Shown here piece by piece: positions 11,587 to 25,000 of a DNA stretch of 64,000 nucleotides; the stretch's first letter is position 1, and each line of letters starts with the position of its first letter. Source of the stretch: Calliopsis andreniformis. Its lineage: Eukaryota; Arthropoda; Insecta; Hymenoptera; Andrenidae. Position numbers and translations under genes: made by a program. The stretch is taken from the NCBI RefSeq assembly GCF_051401765.1, contig NW_027480440.1, positions 992,001 through 1,056,000 of the forward strand. Reading direction: 5' to 3'. The notes beneath the pieces were generated by a model. That model was not told the DNA's origin and ran no database searches. It was given only the letters and a program-made list of their open reading frames with translations.

Positions 11587-13672
11587 CTCAATCCACAATC
11601 CTCAATCCTCAATCCTCAATCCTCAATCCTCAATCCTCAATCCTCAATCTTCAATCCTCAATTCTCAATCTTCAATCCTCAATCCTGAATCCTCAACACT
11701 CAATCCTCAATCCTCAATCCTCAATCGTCAATCTTCACTCCTCAATACTCAATCTTCAATGCTCAATCCCTAATCCTCAATCCACATTTTTCAATCCTCA
11801 ATTCCCTATCCTCAATCCTCAATCCTCAATCCTCAATCCTCAATCCTCAGTCCTCAATCCTCAATCCTCATTCTTCAATCCTCAATACCCAATCCCCAAT
11901 CTTCAATCCTCAATCCTCAATCCTCAATTCTCAATCCTCAATCCTCAATCCTCAGACCTCAAACATCAGTACTCAACCCTCAGTCCTCGTCCTCAATCCA
12001 CAACCCTCAATCCTCAATCCTCAATCTTCAATTCTCAATCCTCAATCCACAATCCTCAATCATCAATCCTCAATCCTCAAACCTCAATCCTGAATCCTCA
12101 ATCCTGAATCCTCAATCTTCAGCCCTCAGTCCTCAACAATCAGCTGTCAATCCGCAATCCTCAATAGAATATCATCAATTCAAAGCTTTCAATACTCAAT
12201 ACTCAATCTGCAATCTCCAAATCTCTATCCACAATCATCAATTCTCATCACTCAACCCTCAACGCTCAGTCCCCAATCCTCAATCTTCAATCCTCAATCC
12301 TCAATCCTCAATCCTCAATCCTCAATCTTCAATCCTCAATACTCAATCTTCAATCCTCAATCCTCAACACTCAATCCTCAATCCTCAATCCTCAATCCTC
12401 AATCTTCAATCCTCAATACTCAATCTTCAATCCTCAATCCTCAATCCTCAATCCTCAGTCCTCATACTTCAATCCTCAACACCCAGTCCTCAATCTTCAA
12501 TCCTCAACCCTCAATCCTCAATTCTCAATCCTCAATCCTCAATCCTCAGACCTCAAACATCAATACTCAACCCTCAGTCCTCGTCCTCAATCCACAACAC
12601 ACAATCCTCAGTCCTCAATCTTTAATCATCAATATTCAATCTTCAGTCCTCAATCCTCAATCCTCAATCCTCAATCCTCAATCCTCAATGTTCAATCCGC
12701 AATACCCAATCCTCAATCTTCAATACTCAATCCTCAATCCTTAATCCTCAATCCTCAATCCTCAATCATCAATCCTCAATGCTCAATCCTCAATCCTCAA
12801 TCCTCAATCCTCAATCTTAATCGTCAATCCTCAATACTCAATCTTCAATCCTCAATCCTCAATCCTCAACACTCAATCCTCAATCATGAATCCTCAATCC
12901 TCAGTCCTCAATCTACAATCCTCAATACTCAATCTGCAATCCTCAATCCTCAGTCCTCAATCCTCAATCCTCATTCTTCAATCCTCAATACCGAATCCTC
13001 AATCTTCAATCCTCAATCCGCAATACTCAATCTTCAATCCTCAATCCTCAATTTTCAATCCTCAATGCTCAATCCTCAATCCTCAATCCTCAATCCTCAA
13101 TCTTCAATCCTCAATACTCAATCTTCAATCCTCAATCCTCAATCCTCAACCCTCAACCCTCAATCCTCATTCTTCAATCCTCAATACCCAATCCTCAATC
13201 TTCAATCCTCAATCGTCAATCCTCAATCCTCAATCCTCAATAGTCAATCCTCAATCTTCAACTCTCAGTGCCAAATCCTCTGTCTTGAATACTCAATCCT
13301 CAATCCTCAAACTTCAATCCTCAATACTCAATCTTCAATCCTCAATCCTCAATCCTCAATCCTCAATCCTCATTCTTCAATCATCAATACCCAATCCTCA
13401 ATCATCAATCCTCAGTCCTCAAACCTCAATCCTGAATCCTCAATCCTGAATCCTCAGTCTTCAGCCCTCAGTCCTCAACAATCAGTTATCAATCATCAAT
13501 CCTGAATAGAATATCATCAATACACAGCTTTCAATACTCAATACTCAATCTGCAATCTTCAAATCTCTATCCACATTCATCAATTCTCATCACTCAACCC
13601 TCTAACACTCAGTCTCCAATACTCAATCTTCAACCCTCAATCCTCAATCCTCAACACTCAATCCTCAATCCT

Positions 13673-13770
13673 CAATTTTCAATCCTCAATAATCAATCTT
13701 CAATCCTCAATCCTCAATCCTCAATTTTCAATCCTCAATAATCAATCTTCAATCCTCAATCCTCAATCCT
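13673..13770. repeat. Local 49 bp duplication (seven heptamers)
   Basis: A block starting CAATTTTCAATCC and containing CAATAATCAATCTTC occurs at 13673 and again at 13722, an offset of 49 bp. The equivalent places near 2639 and 4589 have it once. This is what replication slippage by whole heptamers would leave. Confidence 0.8.
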
Positions 13771-14127
13771 CAATTCTCAATCCGCAATCGTCAGTCTTCA
13801 ATCCTCAATCCTCAGTCCTCAATCCTCAAACCTCATTCTTCAATCCTCAATACCCAATCCTCAATCTTCAATCCTCAATCCTCAATCCTCAATTCTCAAT
13901 CCTCAATCCTCAATCCTCAGAACTCAAACATCAATACTCAACCCTCAGTCCTCGTCCTCAATCCACAACCCTCAATCCTCAACCCTCAATCTTCAATTCT
14001 CAATCCTCAATCCACAATCCTCAATCATCAATCCTCAGTCCTCAAACCTCAATCCTGAATCCTCAATCCTGAATCCTCAGTCTTCAGCCCTCAGTCCTCA
14101 ACAATCAGTTATCAATCATCAATCCTG

Positions 14128-14157
14128 AATAGAATATCATCAATACACAGCTTTCAA
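14128..14157. repeat. Truncated alpha2 landmark at a junction
   Basis: The landmark begins normally (AATAGAATATCATC, AATACACAGCTTTC) but stops after about 30 bp. The sequence passes directly into heptamers and, about 245 bp later, into the D1 duplicate. A full-length close relative lies 622 bp upstream at 13506. This marks the recombination point at the left side of the inserted block. Confidence 0.8.
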
Positions 14158-14171
14158 TCCTCAATCCTCAA

Positions 14172-16160
14172 TTGTCAATCTTCCATCCTCAATCCTCAAC
14201 CTTCAATCCTCAATCCTCAATCCTCAATCCTCAATCCTCAATCTTAATCTTCAATCCTCAATACTCAATCTTCAATCCTCAATCCTCAATCCTCAATCCT
14301 CAATACTCAATCCTCAATCTTCAATCCTCAATACTCAATCTTCAAACCTCAATCCTCAATCCTCAACACTCAATCCTCAATCGTCAATCCTCAATTGTCA
14401 ATCTTCCATCCTCAATACTCAATCTTCAATCCTCAATCCTCAATCCTCAATCCTCAATCCTCATTCTTCAATCCTCAATACCCTATCCTCAATCTTCAAT
14501 CCTCAATCCTCAATCCTCAATCTTAATCTTCAATCCTCAATACTCAATCTTCAATCCTCAATCCTCAATCCTCAATCCTCAATCCTCAATCCTCAATTCT
14601 CAATCCTCAATCCTCAGTCCTCAGTCCTCAAACCACAATCCCCAACCCTCAGCCATCATCCTCAATCCTCAGTCCTCAATCCTCAGCCCTCCGTCCTCAA
14701 ACCTCAATCCTCAGCTCTCAGACCTCATCCTCGATCCTCAATCCTCAACCCTCAATCCTCAATCCTCAATCCTCAATTGTCAATCTTCCATCCTCAATAC
14801 TCAATCTTCAATCCTCAATCCTCAATCCTCAATCCTCAATCCTCATTCTTCAATCCTCAATACCCTATCCTCAATCTTCAATCCTCAATCCTCAATCCTC
14901 AATCCTCAATCCTCAATAGTCAATCCTCAATCTTCAACCCTGAGAGCCAAAGACTCAATCTTGAATACTCAATCCTCAATCCTCAAACTTCAATCCTCAA
15001 TACTCAATCTTCAATCCTCAATCCTCAGTCCTCAATCCTCAATCATCATTCTTCAATCCTCAATACCCAATACTCAATCTTCAATCCTCAATCCTCAATC
15101 CTCAATTCTCAATCCTCAATCTTCAATCCTCAATCCTCAATCCTCAATTCTCAATCCTCAATCCTCAATCCTCAGACTTCAAACATCAATACTCAACCCT
15201 CAGTCCTCGTCCTCAATCCACAACCCTCAATCCTCAATCCTCAATCTTCAATCATTAATATTCAATCTTCAATCCACAATCCTCAATCCTCAATCCTCAA
15301 TACTCAATCCTCAATCCTCAATCCTCAATCCTCAGTCCTCAAACCTCAATCCTGAATCCTCAATCCTGAATCCTCAATCTTCAGCCCTGAGTCCTCAACA
15401 ATCAGTTGTCAATCCCCAATCCTCAATAGAACGTCCTCAATTCACAGTTTTCAATACTCAATACTCAATCTGCAATCTTCAGATTTGTATACACAAACAT
15501 CAATTCTCATCACTCAACCCTCAATACTCAGTCCACAATCCTCAATCTTCAATCGTCAATCCTCAATCCTCAGTCCTCAATCCTCAATCCTCAATCGTCA
15601 ATCTTCCATCCTCAATACTCAATCTTCAATCCTCAATCCTCAATCCTCAATCCTCAATCCTCATTCTTCAATCATCAATACCCAATCGTCAATCTTCAAT
15701 TCTCAATCCTCAATCCTCAATTCTCAATCCACAATCCTCAATCCTCAACCCTCAATTTTCAAACCTCAATAGTCAATCTTCCATCCTCAATCCTCATTCT
15801 TCAATCATCAATACCCAATCCTCAATCTTCCATCCTCAATCCTCAATCCTCTATCCTCAATCCTCAATACTCAATCCTCAATCTTCAATACTCAATACTC
15901 AATCTTCAAACCTCAATCCTCAATCCTCAACCCTCAATCCTCAATCCTCAATCCTCAATTGTCAATCTTCCATCCTCAATACTCAATCTTCAATCCTCAA
16001 TCCTCAATCCTCAATCCTCAATCCTCAATCCTCAATAGTCAATCCTCAACCTTCAACCCTCAATCCTCAATCCTCAATCCTCAATTGTCAATCTTCCATC
16101 CTCAATACTCAATCTTCAATCCTCAATCCTCAATCCTCAATCCTCGATCCTCAATCTTAA
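14172..16160 (+). other. Longest open frame (662 codons), repeat-derived, probably not a gene
   Basis: This frame starts at a TTG and ends at TAA, and its translation is a run of N-P-Q-S-S-I-L heptapeptides. Any + frame of the consensus heptamer encodes the same peptide without stops, so long frames are expected by structure. Other frames overlap it (14777-15355, 15485-15772 and 15959-16450) with the same peptide. There is no convincing promoter, ribosome-binding purine run (the strand is nearly G-free), signal peptide or recognised domain. Its length depends on where CCTGAAT or CTTAATC variants fall. Transcription or translation cannot be excluded from sequence alone. Confidence 0.75.
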
Positions 16161-18592
16161 TCTTCAATCCTCAATACTCAATCTTCAATCCTCAATCCTC
16201 AACCCTCAATCCTCAATACTCAATCCTCAATCTTCAATACTCAATACTCAATCTTCAAACCTCAATCCTCAATCCTCAACCCTCAATCCTCAATCCTCAA
16301 TCCTCAATTGTCAATCTTCCATCCTCAATACTCAATCTTCAATCCTCAATCCTCAATCCTCAATCCTCAATCCTCATTCTTCAATCCTCAATACCCTATC
16401 CTCAATCTTCAATCCTCAATCCTCAATCCTCAATCCTCGATCCTCAATAGTCAAGCCTCAACCTTCAACCCTCAGTGCCAAATACTCAATCTTGAATACT
16501 CAATCCTCAATCCTCAAACTTCAATCCTCAATACTCAATCTTCAATCCTCAATCCTCAGTCCTCAATCCTCAAACCTCATTCTTCAATCCTCAATACCCA
16601 ATCCTCAATCTTCAATCCTCAATCCTCAATCCTCAATTCTCAATCCTCAATCCTCAATCCTCAGACCTCAAACATCAATACTCAACCCTCAGTCCTCGTC
16701 CTCAATCCACAACCCTCAATCCTCAACCCTCAATCTTCAATTCTCAATCCTCAATCCACAATCCTCAATCATCAATCCTCAGTCCTCAAACCTCAATCCT
16801 GAATCCTCAATCCTGAATCCTCAGTCTTCAGCCCTCAGTCCTCAACAATCAGTTATCAATCATCAATCCTGAATAGAATATCATCAATACACAGTTTTCA
16901 ATACTCAATACTCAATCTGCAATCTTCAAATCTCTATCCACAGTCATCAATTCTCATCACTCAACCCTCTAACACTCAGTCCCCAATCCTCAATCTTCAA
17001 TCCTCAATCCTCAATCCTCAATTTTCAATCCTCAATAATCAATCTTCAATCCTCAATCCTCAATCCTCAATTCTCAATCCGCAATCGTCAGTCTTCAATC
17101 CTCAATACTCAATCTTCAATCCTGAATCCTCAATCCTCAATCCTCAATCCTCATTCTTCAATCCTCAATACCCAATCCTCAATCTTCGATCCTCAATCCT
17201 CAATCCTCAATTCTCAATGCTCATTCCTCAGTCCTCAGTCCTCAAACCTCAATCCTCAACCCTCAGCCCTCATCCTCAATCATCAATCCTCAATCCTCAA
17301 TCCTCAATAGAATATCATCAATTCACAGTTTTCAATAATCAATACTCAATCTGCAATCTTCAAATCTCTATTCACAAACATCAATTCTCATCACTCAACA
17401 CTCAACACTCCGTCCCCAATCCTCAATCTTCATTCCTCAATCCTCAATACTCAACCCTCAATCCTCAACCCTCAATTTTCAAACCTCAATAGTCAATCTT
17501 CCATCCTCAATCCTCATTCTTCAATCATCAATACCCAATCCTCAATCTTCAATCCTCAATCATCAATCCTCAATTCTCAATCCTCAATCCTCATTCCTCA
17601 GACCTCAAACATCAATACTCAACCCTCAGTCCTCGTCACCAATCCACAACCCTCAATCCTCAACCCTCAATCTTCAATTCTCAATCCTCAGTCCACAATA
17701 CTCAATCATCAATCCTCAGTCCTCAAACCTCAATCCTGAATCCTCAATCCTGAATCCTCAGTCTTCAGCCCTCAGTCCTCAACAATCAGTTATCAATCCT
17801 CAATCCTCAATAGAATATCATCAATTCACAGGTTTCAATACTCAATACTCAACCTGCAATCTTCAAATCTCTATTCACAAACATCAATTCTCATCACTCA
17901 ACCCTCAACACTCCGTCCCCAATCCTCAATCTTCATTCCTCAACCCTCAATACTCAATCCTCAACCCTCAATCCGCAACGTTCAATCCTCAATACCCTAT
18001 CCTCAGACTTCAATCCTCAATCCTCAATCCTCAATCCTCAATCCTCAATCCTCAGTCCTCAAACCTCAATCCTGAATCCTCAATCCTGAATCCTCAATCT
18101 TCAGACCTGGGTCCTCAACAATCAGTTGTCAATCCTCAATCCTCAATAGAATGTCCTCAATTCACAGTTTTCAATACTCAATACTCAACCTGCAATCTTC
18201 AGATCTCTATCCACAAACATCAATTCTCATCACTCAACCCTCAATGCTCTGTCCCCAATCCTCAATCTTCAATCCTCAATCATCAATCCTCAATCCTCAA
18301 TCCTCAATCTTAATCTTCAATCCTCAATACTCAATCTTCAATCCTCAATCCTCAATCCTCAATCCTCGATCCTCAATAGTCAAGCCTCAACCTTCAACCC
18401 TCAGTGCCAAATACTCAATCTTGAATACTCAATCCTCAATCCTCAAACTTCAATCCTCAATACTCAATCTTCAATCCTCAATCCTCAGTCCTCGATCCTC
18501 AAACCTCATTCTTCAATCCTCAATACCCAATCCTCAATCTTCAATCCTCAATCCTCAATCCTCAATTCTCAATCCTCAATCCTCAATCCTCA
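14402..18592. repeat. Segmental duplication D1, copy B (partner 1-4212)
   Basis: This is the second copy of the window's first 4.2 kb, embedded in higher-order unit 1. It carries alpha1 (about 15424), alpha2 (about 16872), alpha3 (about 17308 and 17810) and alpha4 (about 18147). Within about 17217-17990 it matches the second 1,950 bp copy (4787-5560) at variant positions where the first copy differs, so its ancestry looks mosaic. It ends at a sharp junction near 18592. Confidence 0.9.
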
Positions 18593-18605
18593 ATCTGCAA
18601 TCCTC
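18590..18605. repeat. Junction between D1 copy B and the 7,494 bp block
   Basis: Up to about 18592 the sequence follows 4212 at an offset of 14,380 bp. From about 18600 it follows the region before 26031 of the 7,494 bp block. A CTGCAATCC unit sits at the joint. The two sources are different parts of the higher-order unit, so this is a rearrangement boundary. Confidence 0.78.
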
Positions 18606-18983
18606 AATACTCAATCTTCAATCCTCAATCCTCAATCCTCAATCCTCAATCCTCATTCTTCAATCCTCAACACCCAGTCCTCAATCTTCAATCCTCAATC
18701 CTCAATCCTCAATTCTCAATCCTCAATCCACAATCCTCAGACCTCAAACATCAATACTCAACCCTCAGTCCTCGTCCTCAATCCACAACACACAATCCTC
18801 AATCCTCAATCTTCAATCATCAATCCGCAATACGCAATCCTCAATCTTCAATACTCAATCCTCAATCCTTAATCCTCAATCCTCAATCATCAATCCTCAA
18901 TCTTCAATACTCAATCGTCAATCCTCAATCCTCAATCCTCAATACCCAACCATCAATCCTCAATTCCCAATACTCAATAGAAT

Positions 18984-19001
18984 ATCCTGAATTCTCAGGA
19001 T
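18984..19001. repeat. Beta hairpin 2
   Basis: The same 7 bp arms (ATCCTGA/TCAGGAT) and ATTC loop as the first beta element, 11,038 bp downstream of it. It marks the start of unit 2. Confidence 0.9.
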
Positions 19002-22000
19002 TCAATACTCAAACCTCAATCCTCAACCCTCAGCCCTCATCCTCCATCCTAAATCCTCAATCCTCAATCCTCAATCTTCAACCCTCAATACTCAATCTTC
19101 AATCCTCAATCCTCAATCCTCAATCCTCAATCCTCCATCCTCAATATTCAACACAGAACCCTCAACCATCAATCCTCAATACTCAACCATCAATCCTCAA
19201 TTCTCAATACTCAATAGAGTATCCTGAATTCTCATGGTTCAATACTCAATCCACAATTTTCAATAATCAAAACTCAATCCTCAAACATCAATTCTCAACA
19301 CTCAATCCTCAACACTCAGTCCTCTCTCTTCAATCCTCCATCCTCAATCCTCAATCCTCAATCGGCAATCCTCAACTTTCAATCCTCAACCCTCAATCCT
19401 CAGTCCTCAAACCTCAATCACGAATTATCAATCCTGAATCCTCAATCTTCAGCGATCAGTCCTCAACAATCAATTGTCAATCCTCAATCCTCAATAGAAT
19501 ATCCTCAATTCACTGTTTCCAATACTCAATCCCCATTCTTCAATCTTCAAATCTCAATCCACAAACATCAATTCTCATCACTCAGCCCTCAACGCTCAGT
19601 CCTGAATCGTCAATCCTCAATCCCCAATCCTCAATCTTCAATCCTCAATCCTCAATCCTCAATCCTCAATCCTCAATCTTCAATCCTCAATACTCAATAT
19701 TCAATCCTCAATCCTCAATCCTCAATCCTCAATCCTCAATCCTCAATCCTCAGCCTTCAAACCTCAATCCTCAACCCTCAGCCCTCATCCTCAATCCTCA
19801 ATCCTCAATCCTAAATCCTCAATCTTCAATCCTCAATCCTCAATCCTCAATCCTCAATCCTCAATCCTCAATACTCAATCCTCAATCCTCAATCTTCAAT
19901 CCTCAACACTCAGTCGTCAAGCCTCAATCCTCAATCCTCATTCTTCAATCCTCAATCCTCAATACTCAATCCTCAATCTTCGATCCTCAGTACTCAATAT
20001 TCAATCCTCAATCCTCAATCCTCAATTCTCAATCCTCAATCCTCAGTCCTCAGTCCTCATACCTCAATCCTCAACGCTCTGCCCTCATCCTCAATCCTCA
20101 ATTCTCAATCCTAAATCCTCAATCTTCCATCCTCAATACTCAATCCTCAATCCTCAATCCCCTGTCCTCAAACCTCAATTCTGAATCCTCAATCCTGAAT
20201 CCTCAATCTTCAGCCCTCAGTCCTCAACAATCAGTTGTCAATCCTCAATCCTCAATAGAATATCCTCAATTCACAGTTTTCTATACTCAATACTCAAACT
20301 GCAATCTTCAAATCTCTATTCACAAACATCAATTCTCATCACTCAACTCTCAACACTCCGTCCACAATCCTCAAACTTCAATCCTCAATCCTCAATCCTC
20401 AACCCTCAATCCTCAATCCTCAATTTTCAAACCTCAATAATCAATCTTCAATCCTCAATCCTCAATCCTCAGTCCTCAATCGTCAGACTTCAATCCTCAA
20501 TACTCAATCTTCAATCCTGAATCCTCAATCCTCAATCCTCAATCCTCAATCCTCATTCTTCAATCCTGAATACCCAATCCTCAATCTTCAATCCTCAATC
20601 CTCAATCCTCAATTCTCAATCCTCAATCCTCAGTCCTCAGTCCTCGAACCACAATCCTCAACCCTCAGCCCTCATCCTCAATCCTCAATCCTCAACCCTC
20701 AGTCCTCCGTCCTCAAACCTCAATCCTCAGCCCTCAGACCTCATCCTCGATCCTCAATCCTCAATCCTCAATCCTCAATATTCAATCCTCAATACTCAAT
20801 ATTCAATCCTCAATCCTCAGTCCTCAAGCCTCAATTCTGAATCCTGAATACTAAACCTTCAATCCTCAATCCTCAGTCCTGAATACTCTACCATCAATCT
20901 TCAAACCTCAATCCCCAATGCTCAATCCTCAATCCTCATTCTTCAATCCTCAATACCCAATCCTCAATCTTCAATCCTCTGTCCTCAATGCTCAATTCTC
21001 AATCCTCAATCCTCAAACCTCAATCTTCAATCCTCAATACTCGATATTCAATCCTCAATCCTCAATCCTCAGTCATTAATCCTCAATCCTCAATCCTCAA
21101 TCTTCAATCCTCAATAATCAATCTCCAATACTAGATCCTCAATCCCCAATCCTCAATCCTTAATCCTCAATCTTGAATTCTCAATCCCCAGTCCTCAATC
21201 TTCAATCCTCAATGCTCAATCCTCAATCCTCAATCCTCAGTCCTCAATCCTCAATCCTCAATCCTCAAACCTCAAACCTCAACCGTCAGTCCTCGTCCTC
21301 AAACCTCAACGCTCAATCCTCCATCCTCAATCTTCAATCCTGAATACCCAATCCTCAATCTTCAATCCTCAATCCTCAATTCTCAATCCTCAATCCTCAG
21401 TCCTCAGTCCTCGAACCACAATCCTCAACCCTCAGCCCTCATCCTCAATCCTCAATCCTCAACCCTCAGTCCTCCGTCCTCAAACCTCAATCCTCAGCCC
21501 TCAGACCTCATCCTCGATCCTCAATCCTCAATCCTCAATCCTCAATATTCAATCCTCAATACTCAATATTCAATCCTCAGTCCTCAAGCCTCAATTCTGA
21601 ATCCTGAATACTAAACCTTCAATCCTCAATCCTCAGTCCTGAATACTCTACCATCAATCTTCAAACCTCAATCCCCAATGCTCAATCCTCAATCCTCATT
21701 CTTCAATCCTCAATACCCAGTCCTCAATCTTCAATCCTCTATCCTCAATGCTCAATTCTCAATTCTCAATCCTCAAACCTCAATCTTCAATCCTCAATAC
21801 TCGATCTTCAATCCTCAATCCTCAATCCTCAGTCATCAATCCTCAATCCTCAATCCTCAATCTTCAATCCTCAATAATCAATCTCCAATACTAGATCCTC
21901 AATCCCCAATCCTCAATCCTTAATCCTCAATCTTGAATTCTCAATCCCCAGTCCTCAATCTTCAATCCTCAATGCTCAATCCTCAATCCTCAATCCTCAG

Positions 22001-25000
22001 TCCTCAATCCTCAATCCTCAATCCTCAAACCTCAAACCTCAACCGTCAGTCCTCGTCCTCAAACCTCAACGCTCAATCCTCCATCCTCAATCTTCAATTC
22101 TCAATCCTCAATCCACAATCCTCAATCATCAATCCTCAATCCTCAAACCTCAATCCTGAATCCTCAATCCTGAATCCTCAATCTTCAGCCCTCAGTCCTC
22201 AACAATCAGCTGTCAATCCTCAATCCTCAATAGAATATCATCAATTCAAAGCTTTCAATACTCAATACTCAATCTGCAATCTCCAAATCTCTATCCACAA
22301 TCATCAATTCTCATCACTCAACCCTCAACGCTCAGTCCCCAATCCTCAATCTTGAATCCTCAATCCTCAATCCCCAATCCTCAATCCTCAATCTTCAATC
22401 CTCAATACTCAATCTTCAATCCTCAATCCTCAACACTCAATCCTCAATCCTCAATCCTCAATCCTCAATCTTCAATCCTCAATACTCAATCTTCAATCCT
22501 CAATCCTCAATCCTCAATCCTCAGTCCTCATACTTCAATCCTCAACACCCAGTCCTCAATCTTCAATCCTCAACCCTCAATCCTCAATTCTCAATCCTCA
22601 ATCCTCAATCCTCAGACCTCAAACATCAATACTCAACCCTCAGTCCTCGTCCTCAATCCACAACACACAATCCTCAGTCCTCAATCTTTAATCATCAATA
22701 TTCAATCTTCAGTCCTCAATCCTCAATCCTCAATCCTCAATCCTCAATCCTCAATGTTCAATCCGCAATACCCAATCCTCAATCTTCAATACTCAATCCT
22801 CAATCCTTAATCCTCAATCCTCAATCCTCAATCATCAATCCTCAATGCTCAATCCTCAATCCTCAATCCTCAATCCTCAATCTTAATCTTCAATCCTCAA
22901 TACTCAATCTTCAATCCTCAATCCTCAATCCTCAACACTCAATACTCAATCATGAATCCTCAATCCTCAGTCCTCAATCTACAATCCTCAATACTCAATC
23001 TGCAATCCTCAATCCACAGTCCTCAATCCTCAATCCTCATTCTTCAATCCTCAATACCGAATCCTCAATCTTCAATCCTCAATCCTCAATACTCAATCTT
23101 CAATCCTCAATCCTCAATTTTCAATCCTCAATGCTCAAACCTCAATCCTCAATCCTCAATCCTCAATCCTCAATCCTCAATCCTCAGTCTTCAATACTCA
23201 ATACCCAATCCTCAGTCTTCAATCCACAATCCTCAATCCTCAATCCTCACTCCTCAATCCTCAGTCCTCAAACCTCAATCCTGAATCTTTCAATCATGAA
23301 TCCTCAATCTTCAGCCCTGAGTGCTACGCAATCAGTTGTCAATCCTCAATCCTCAATAGAATGTCCTCAGTTCACAGCTTTCAATACTCAATACTCAATC
23401 TGCAAACTTCAGATCTCTATCCACAAACATCAATTCTCATCACTCAACCCTCAATACGCAGTCCCCAATCCTCAATCTTCAATCCTCAATCCTCAATCCT
23501 CAATCCTCAATCTTAATCTTCAATCCTCAATACTCAATCTTCAATCTTCAATCCTAAATCCTCAATCCTCAATCCTCAATCCTCAGTCTTCAACCCTCAA
23601 TCCTCAATCCTCTATCTACAATCCTCAATACTCAATCTGCAATCCTCAATCCTCAGTCCTCAATCCTCAATCCTCATTCTTCAATTATCAATACCGAATC
23701 CTCAATCTTCAATCCTCAATCCTCAATCCTCAATTCTCAATCCTCAATCCTCAATCCTCAGACTTCAAACATCAATACTCAACCCTCAGTCCTCGTCCTC
23801 AATCCACAACCCTCAATCCTCAATCGTCAATCTTCAATCATTAATATTCAATCTTCAATCCACAATCCTCAATCCGCAATCCTCAATCCTCAACCCTCAA
23901 TCCTCAACGTCCAATCCTCAATACCCAATCCTCAGTCTTCAATCCTCAATCCTCAATCCTCAATCCTCAATCCTCAATCCTCAATCCTCAGTCCTCAAAC
24001 CTCAATCCTGAATTCTCAATCCTGAATCCTCAATCTTCAGCCCTGAGTCCTCAACAATCAGTTGTCAATCCTCAATCCTCAATAGAACGTCCTCAATTCA
24101 CAGTTTTCAATACTCAATACTCAATCTGCAATCTTCAGATTTCTATACACAAACATCAATTCTCATCACTCAACCCTCAATACTCAGTCCACAATCCTCA
24201 ATCTTCAATCGTCAATCCTCAATCCTGAATCCTCAATCTTAACCTTCAATCCTCAATACTCAACCTTCAATCCTCAATCCTCAATCGTCAATCTTAATCT
24301 TCAATCCTCAATCCTCAATTTTCAATCCTCAATGCTCAATCCTCAATCCTCAATCCTCAATCCTCAATCCTCAATCCTCAATCCTCAGTCTTCAATACTC
24401 AATACCCAATCCTCAGTCTTCAATCCACAATCCTCAATCCTCAATCCTCACTCCTCAATCCTCAGTCCTCAAACCTCAATCCTGAATCTTTCAATCATGA
24501 ATCCTCAATCTTCAGCCCTGAGTGCTACGCAATCAGTTGTCAATCCTCAATCCTCAATAGAACGTCCTCAATTCACAGTTTTCAATACTCAATACTCAAT
24601 CTGCAATCTTCAGATTTCTATACGCAAACATCAATTCTCATCACTCAACCCTCAATACTCAGACCACAATCCTCAATCTTCAATCGTCAATCCTCAATCC
24701 TGAATCCTCAATCTTAACCTTCAATCCTCAATACTCAACCTTCAATCCTCAATCCTCAATCCTCAATCTTAATCTTCAATCCTCAATACTCAATCTTCAA
24801 CCCTCAATCCTCAATCCTCAATCCTCAACACTCAATCCTCAATCTTCAATCCTCAATACTCAATCTTCAATCCTCAATCCTCAATCCTCCATCCTCAATA
24901 TTCAACACACAACCCTCAACCATCAATCCTCAATACTCAACCATCAATCCTCAATTCTCAATACTCAATAGAGTATCCTGAATTCTCATGGTTCAATACT

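Larger units (their letters stand above)
7946..18983. repeat. Higher-order unit 1 (11.04 kb, beta to beta)
   Basis: The unit lies between the beta hairpins at 7946 and 18984, a spacing of 11,038 bp, the longest in the window. The landmark order is beta, gamma (8174), delta (8454), epsilon (9215), eta (10075), epsilon (about 10486), eta (about 11339), alpha5 (about 12165), alpha2 (about 13506), a truncated alpha2 (14128), then a 4.2 kb block matching the window start with alpha1, alpha2, alpha3, alpha3 and alpha4. The extra length over the 7.5 kb units comes from the doubled epsilon-eta module and the inserted 4.2 kb block. Confidence 0.8.
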
